This document shows positions 61,085 through 64,000 of a DNA stretch of 64,000 nt, one piece after another. How positions within the stretch are numbered: position 1 is the stretch's first letter; each line of letters opens with the position of its first letter. The notes under the pieces are model-generated. The model was given only the letters and a program-made list of their open reading frames with translations, made no database searches and had not been told where the DNA came from. The translations under genes and the position numbers were made by a program. This stretch comes from Oscillospiraceae bacterium. GTDB lineage: Bacteria > Bacillota > Clostridia > Oscillospirales > Ruminococcaceae. The stretch is from the NCBI GenBank assembly GCA_017518255.1, contig JAFWVK010000106.1, positions 1 to 64,000 of the forward strand, given 5' to 3'.

Positions 61085-61099
61085 GCAGTGCCGTTTCCC

Positions 61100-61130
61100 G
61101 GCGGTCAGTGCCCGCCGGGCGCTGACCGCC
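61100..61130. terminator. Hairpin between the capsid cluster and sporulation genes
   Basis: GGCGGTCAG-TGCCC... pairs with ...GGGC-GCTGACCGCC, a near-perfect 14-bp stem. It contains the end of the DUF4363 gene (stop at 61105-61107). No T-run on either side. The core GCCCGCCGGGCGCTG resembles the palindromes in the intergenic repeats. Confidence 0.55.
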
Positions 61131-61488
61131 GAATCCAGAGCAAATCAGCGCGGACAGCATGAAGCTCGGCAAGCAGTTCATCACTCTGCACGGCATCCAG
61201 CGCATCCAGTCGCAGAATCGCCTCATTCAGTTCGGTCATCGGCTGCGCAGGCAGCATCAGGCGCAAAAGCCCGCGGTTCTGTTCCCAGCATCGGGTCAAT
61301 GCGCCGATTTCGCCTGCGGCATGGCCTTTATCCATTGTATCCAGCACATAAATCGCCGCATCCGTGCATTTCAGCAGCCTGTCACAGCTGCGCCGCACAA
61401 GTGCAGCAGAACAGATTGACAGCAGAAAAATACCGGTCAGCAGCAAAATGGCTGTCAGCGTCCTGGTGTTCCGGAGTAAACTATTCAT
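61105..61488 (-). CDS. DUF4363 family protein (sporulation-associated)
   Basis: A 127-residue protein with one N-terminal helix (TLTAILLLTGIFLLSICSAAL) and a helical outer part (about 30-120) rich in Leu and acidic residues. It matches the DUF4363 layout by length and by its partner. Its ATG overlaps the stop of the DUF421 gene (ATGA), a pairing common in spore-forming Clostridia. Function unknown. Confidence 0.75.
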   Translation of the reverse strand: MNSLLRNTRTLTAILLLTGIFLLSICSAALVRRSCDRLLKCTDAAIYVLDTMDKGHAAGEIGALTRCWEQNRGLLRLMLPAQPMTELNEAILRLDALDAVQSDELLAELHAVRADLLWIRRSAPGGH

Positions 61489-62162
61489 ACGGAAGCCTCC
61501 TTTCGGATCAGGCTTTTTACGCCGTTCTGATCGGCAGTCAGCAGGAATACATCTTCCTGTGCAAGCCCGTGATGCTGTAAAATGCGGTTCAGACGGTCAT
61601 TCGAGCAGCCGGCAGCAGTCATGCCGTCCTCGCTGAGACAGCCGTCCGCAATCAGTACCTCCGGCGGCGGCTGATCCGGCACGCGCAGTCTGAGATCGCC
61701 GCAGGTTGCAGCCCGTGCCTGTGCCTTTTGATATGCGGAAACCTGTCCGTTTGTTTCGACAACTGCAAGCTGCACTTCCGTCAGATCAAAAATGCCGAGC
61801 GACCGCAGCGAAGTCATCAGATCATCAAGCGAAAAGCGCAGTTCCGTCATTTTCTTCTGGTCGATTTTTCCGTCACGTATGATAATCTGCGGCGCACCGG
61901 AGAGCAGATGCCTGAGCTTTCTGCTCCGCAGAACCGCCCACGACATCAGAACCTCGAAGCAGATCAGGACGAGCATCGGAACAATGCCCATCAGCAGCGG
62001 CAGATTCTGATCCTCCAGCGGCAGCGTCGCGATATTCGAGATCAGGATGGTCACGACCAGCTCAGTCGGCTGAAGCTCTCCGATCTGACGTTTTCCCATA
62101 AGCCTGACACCGAATACGACAATCGGATAAATAACCAGAACGCGCAAAAAACTTGTCAGCAT
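61485..62162 (-). CDS. DUF421 (YetF/YrbG-like) membrane protein
   Basis: A 225-residue protein. Three helices (RVLVIYPIVVFGVRLMG, ELVVTILISNIATLPLED, MGIVPMLVLICFEVLMSWAV) and the soluble DUF421 domain (KKMTELRFSLDDLMTSLRSLGIFDL; VQLAVVETNGQVSAY). In spore formers such genes are often expressed during sporulation. It lies 15 bases downstream of gpr, so the three genes gpr-DUF421-DUF4363 form one transcript. Confidence 0.88.
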   Translation of the reverse strand: MLTSFLRVLVIYPIVVFGVRLMGKRQIGELQPTELVVTILISNIATLPLEDQNLPLLMGIVPMLVLICFEVLMSWAVLRSRKLRHLLSGAPQIIIRDGKIDQKKMTELRFSLDDLMTSLRSLGIFDLTEVQLAVVETNGQVSAYQKAQARAATCGDLRLRVPDQPPPEVLIADGCLSEDGMTAAGCSNDRLNRILQHHGLAQEDVFLLTADQNGVKSLIRKEASV

Positions 62163-62177
62163 AACGAAAAGACCTCC

Positions 62178-63038
62178 TTAGAGCGATTCCGCATCGGCAA
62201 ACGAAAGCTGCGGATGCAGGGCAAGATTCAGCGCGCAGGCAATCAGCCGGGATGCATGATGCAGAATCTGGTCGATATCCCGCGGCGTAACCATCAGATT
62301 CGGAATGCTGCTCAGGCGTTCCGGAGCCTGTCCCGTCGCCTGCATCACAACTGTATGCAGATCGACAACCGTCGGAACACCGACTGCAATGACCGGAATT
62401 CCGAGCGTTTTCCGGCTCAGCTCCGCTCTGCGGTTCTGCACGCCGCTGCCGGGTGCTATTCCGGCATCTGAAATCTGAACGGTTGTCCCAAGCCGGTGCA
62501 GATCGGAGCAGGCAAGAGCATCGGCAGCAATCACGCAGGCAGGCTGAACCGTTTCCCGGAGCGCCGCAATCAGCTCTGCCGTTTCAATGCCGGTCTGTCC
62601 GAGAACACCGTTTGCCAGCACGCTCACCTGCCGAAGTCCGCGCAGAAAGCTGGTGTCCGGATCATTTTCGGAAAGTTCTCTGCGCAGATGCCGCGTGGCA
62701 AGCACACGCCCTGCAATCTGCGGTCCGAGTGCATCCGGCGTAATGTCGGCATTGCCAAGACCCGCGAACAGAACGCCGCCTGACTCCGGAAGAAAACTGC
62801 GCAGTTCCTCCGCAAGCTCCGTGACCTCCTCCTCCAGCAGCGGCACGGCATGTCCTGCCTGCCGGGTTTCCAGCGTCAGATATCGCCCCTTGCTTTTGCC
62901 GATTGCAGCGCCGTGTTCATCGGAATCAATTTCGATTTCCGTAATCCGGAAATGCATCCCGCGCCGCCGGATGCAGATGCCCTCCTGCGGCGGATAAGCC
63001 GCAGCACACTCCAGTGCAAGATCTGTCCGGTGATTCAT
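62178..63038 (-). CDS. gpr: GPR spore-germination endopeptidase
   Basis: A 286-residue protease that cleaves small acid-soluble spore proteins at germination. RTDLALECAAA at the start corresponds to the processed propeptide region. GVLFAGLGNADITPDALGPQ and VIAADALACSDLHRLGTTVQ, then ISDAGIAPGSGVQNRRAELS and VIAVGVPTVVDLHTVV are diagnostic; the Asp residues in the first two are the putative catalytic pair. It shows that the organism has spore genes. A possible SigG-type promoter lies just upstream. Confidence 0.95.
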   Translation of the reverse strand: MNHRTDLALECAAAYPPQEGICIRRRGMHFRITEIEIDSDEHGAAIGKSKGRYLTLETRQAGHAVPLLEEEVTELAEELRSFLPESGGVLFAGLGNADITPDALGPQIAGRVLATRHLRRELSENDPDTSFLRGLRQVSVLANGVLGQTGIETAELIAALRETVQPACVIAADALACSDLHRLGTTVQISDAGIAPGSGVQNRRAELSRKTLGIPVIAVGVPTVVDLHTVVMQATGQAPERLSSIPNLMVTPRDIDQILHHASRLIACALNLALHPQLSFADAESL

Positions 63039-63068
63039 ATTTGTGCCCTCCTGTTTCAGTGTTGTGCA

Positions 63069-63097
63069 TTATGCCGAATGAGCCCGCTTATATGAGA
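63069..63097 (-). promoter_or_regulatory. Possible SigG/SigF-type promoter of gpr
   Basis: On the minus strand TCATA, 17 bases, CATAATG, close to the forespore consensus (GYATA / CATWNTA). There is no SigA-like pair for gpr. The spacing and -10 fit; the first base of the -35 does not. Confidence 0.35.
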
Positions 63098-63119
63098 CAA
63101 AATTCCGCATTTTGCCCTA

Positions 63120-63148
63120 TTGCAATTTTCAGCGGGAACTGGTATAAT
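63120..63148 (+). promoter_or_regulatory. Promoter of rpsT
   Basis: TTGCAA (63120-63125), 17 bases, TATAAT (63143-63148), extended -10 TGG. It gives a leader of about 150 bases before rpsT. Confidence 0.78.
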
Positions 63149-63302
63149 AATATCTGGTTTGGCAGCATGTAACATGTACGCGGTCCCCACCCGCACGGCA
63201 GGACAGTCCCGCCATAACTGTTCTGTATTTACTGTATGCCGCTTTTCCGGAATTATTCTGAAGCTCTGCAAAACCCGCAGACAAGAAAAGGAGTACCAGA
63301 CA

Positions 63303-63575
63303 ATGGCAAATGCAAAAAACAGCGGGCCGAAAAAGCGCCCGACACCCGAAAAGAGAGACAAGACTAACAAAATCCGTGCTGCCCGCAACAAGGCAACCCG
63401 TTCCGCACTGAAGACCGCAATCAAGAAGGCATATGTCGGCGGAAAAGACCGTGTTGCCGTGATCCGCTTTGCAATCAAGCGTGTCGATCAGGCGTGCGCA
63501 AAGGGCATTCTGCACAAGAACAACGCTGCCAGAAAGAAGTCTCAGCTCATGAAGCTGCTGAACAAGGCGGTCTGA
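63303..63575 (+). CDS. rpsT: 30S ribosomal protein S20
   Basis: A 90-residue, highly basic helical protein that binds 16S rRNA. PEKRDKTNKIRAARNKATRS, then LKTAIKKAYVGGKDRVAVIR, DQACAKGILHKNNAARKKSQ and LMKLLNKAV are the S20 pattern. Start at 63303 behind AAAAGGAG. The ~150-base leader could allow autoregulation. Next to gpr, as in several Firmicutes. Confidence 0.95.
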   Translation: MANAKNSGPKKRPTPEKRDKTNKIRAARNKATRSALKTAIKKAYVGGKDRVAVIRFAIKRVDQACAKGILHKNNAARKKSQLMKLLNKAV

Positions 63576-63593
63576 ACCGTATCAATGACAAAT

Positions 63594-63632
63594 GCGCTGC
63601 TTGATTCATGTCAGGCAGCGCGTTTTATATTT
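63594..63632 (+). terminator. Terminator of rpsT
   Basis: GCGCTGC (63594-63600) and GCAGCGC (63615-63621), a 7-bp stem extended by imperfect pairs, followed by GTTTTATATTTTT. Confidence 0.8.
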
Positions 63633-63652
63633 TTGTATTTCAGAACGAACAC

Positions 63653-63684
63653 AAAAAGAGCCCCCCGGCAATGCCGGGGGGCTC
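63653..63684 (-). terminator. Terminator of the aldolase gene
   Basis: GAGCCCCCCGGC (63658-63669), three-base loop, GCCGGGGGGCTC (63673-63684): a perfect 12-bp stem followed on the minus strand by TTTTTG. The plus side also has TTTT, so it may work both ways. Confidence 0.88.
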
Positions 63685-63697
63685 TTTTACGGAATCA

Positions 63698-64000
63698 TTA
63701 TGCTTTATCGACAGAACCGAACAGGCGCATCTTCTCTTCAACCTTTGCACAGATTGCCTCGAAGCCCGGAGCAAGCAGCTTGCGCGGGTCAAAGCCCTTG
63801 CCCTGCTGATCCTTGCCTGCCTCAATGTAGCCTCTGGTCGCCTCAGCGAATACCAGCTGGCACTCGGTGTTGACGTTGATCTTTGCAACGCCGAGGGAGA
63901 TTGCCTTTTTGATCTGGTCGTCCGGAATACCGGTGCCGCCGTGGAGAACAAGCGGCATATCGCCGACTGCCTTGTTGATCTTTTCGAGAGTTTCAAAGCT
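63698..64000 (-). CDS. fba: Class II fructose-bisphosphate aldolase, C-terminal part (cut by window edge)
   Basis: The last 100 codons of a class II aldolase, which splits fructose-1,6-bisphosphate in glycolysis. MPLVLHGGTGIPDDQIKKAI holds the zinc-ligand His and the phosphate-binding GGTG; VAKINVNTECQLVFAEATR is the second conserved motif; DPRKLLAPGFEAICAKVEEK is the end. The frame is open to the window edge. Confidence 0.93.
   Translation of the reverse strand, partial: SFETLEKINKAVGDMPLVLHGGTGIPDDQIKKAISLGVAKINVNTECQLVFAEATRGYIEAGKDQQGKGFDPRKLLAPGFEAICAKVEEKMRLFGSVDKA

Overview
The window looks like chromosomal DNA of a spore-forming, cellulosome-type member of the Firmicutes (Clostridia, Oscillospiraceae; Ruminococcus-like). 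The reasons are a Gpr spore-germination protease next to DUF4363 and DUF421 genes, a secreted GH43-CBM22-dockerin-esterase xylanolytic enzyme, the tig-clpP-clpX-lon and rplS-lepB-rbgA-rnhB-yraN gene orders, and GC-rich coding sequence that resembles Ruminococcus champanellensis more than R. flavefaciens. The species is an inference. Almost every promoter found has a 17-bp spacer, and most have an extended -10 (TGN before TATAAT).

Layout: 1-9 kb holds a partial pta, a CorA-like transporter, an orphan small-RNA candidate, an AlaX editing enzyme, murA, two cyclophilins, an orphan NdoA/MazF toxin and a secreted GH25 muramidase. 9.5-16.3 kb holds an AT-rich GNAT gene, an ACT-PFL-NagZ-G3E operon and a second operon of two G3E (COG0523) metal-chaperone GTPases. 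One of these has a His-rich loop and the other is fused to a DUF1980-like domain. 16.7-24.3 kb is a seven-gene operon: zinc-ribbon repeat protein, 7-TM zinc-ribbon protein, vWA, PP2C phosphatase, degenerate kinase, tail-anchored zinc-ribbon protein and single-TM sensor-like protein. 24.3-27.1 kb is an ArsR/CadC repressor with a Zn/Cd/Co P1B-ATPase. 27.1-35.8 kb holds cysK, lon, clpX, clpP and tig. 35.9-42.5 kb holds thrC, yraN, rnhB, rbgA, two signal peptidases and rplS. 42.8-48.4 kb is an MBOAT / lipoprotein / DHHW / ACP acylation locus. 48.5-51.8 kb is the xylanolytic enzyme. 52-53.8 kb is mgtE with a long attenuator-type leader. 54-61.1 kb is a compact capsid and packaging cluster. 61.1-64 kb holds sporulation genes, rpsT and a partial fba.

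Three features stand out. First, the vWA-PP2C-kinase operon resembles the TerY-P signalling triad, but it has no Ter genes beside it and is wrapped in zinc-ribbon membrane proteins. Second, nine phage-derived genes (terminase subunits, portal, HK97-fold capsid, prohead protease, connector-like, hub-like) stand alone with host-like composition and no integrase, tail-tube, tape-measure or lysis gene in view, directly beside sporulation genes. This could be a remnant or a domesticated particle. Third, a family of 93-95 bp tandem repeats sits upstream of several genes. Each unit carries a promoter-like block and a short GC palindrome, and each array points its promoter at the adjacent gene.

No tRNA, rRNA, CRISPR array or complete insertion sequence was recognised.
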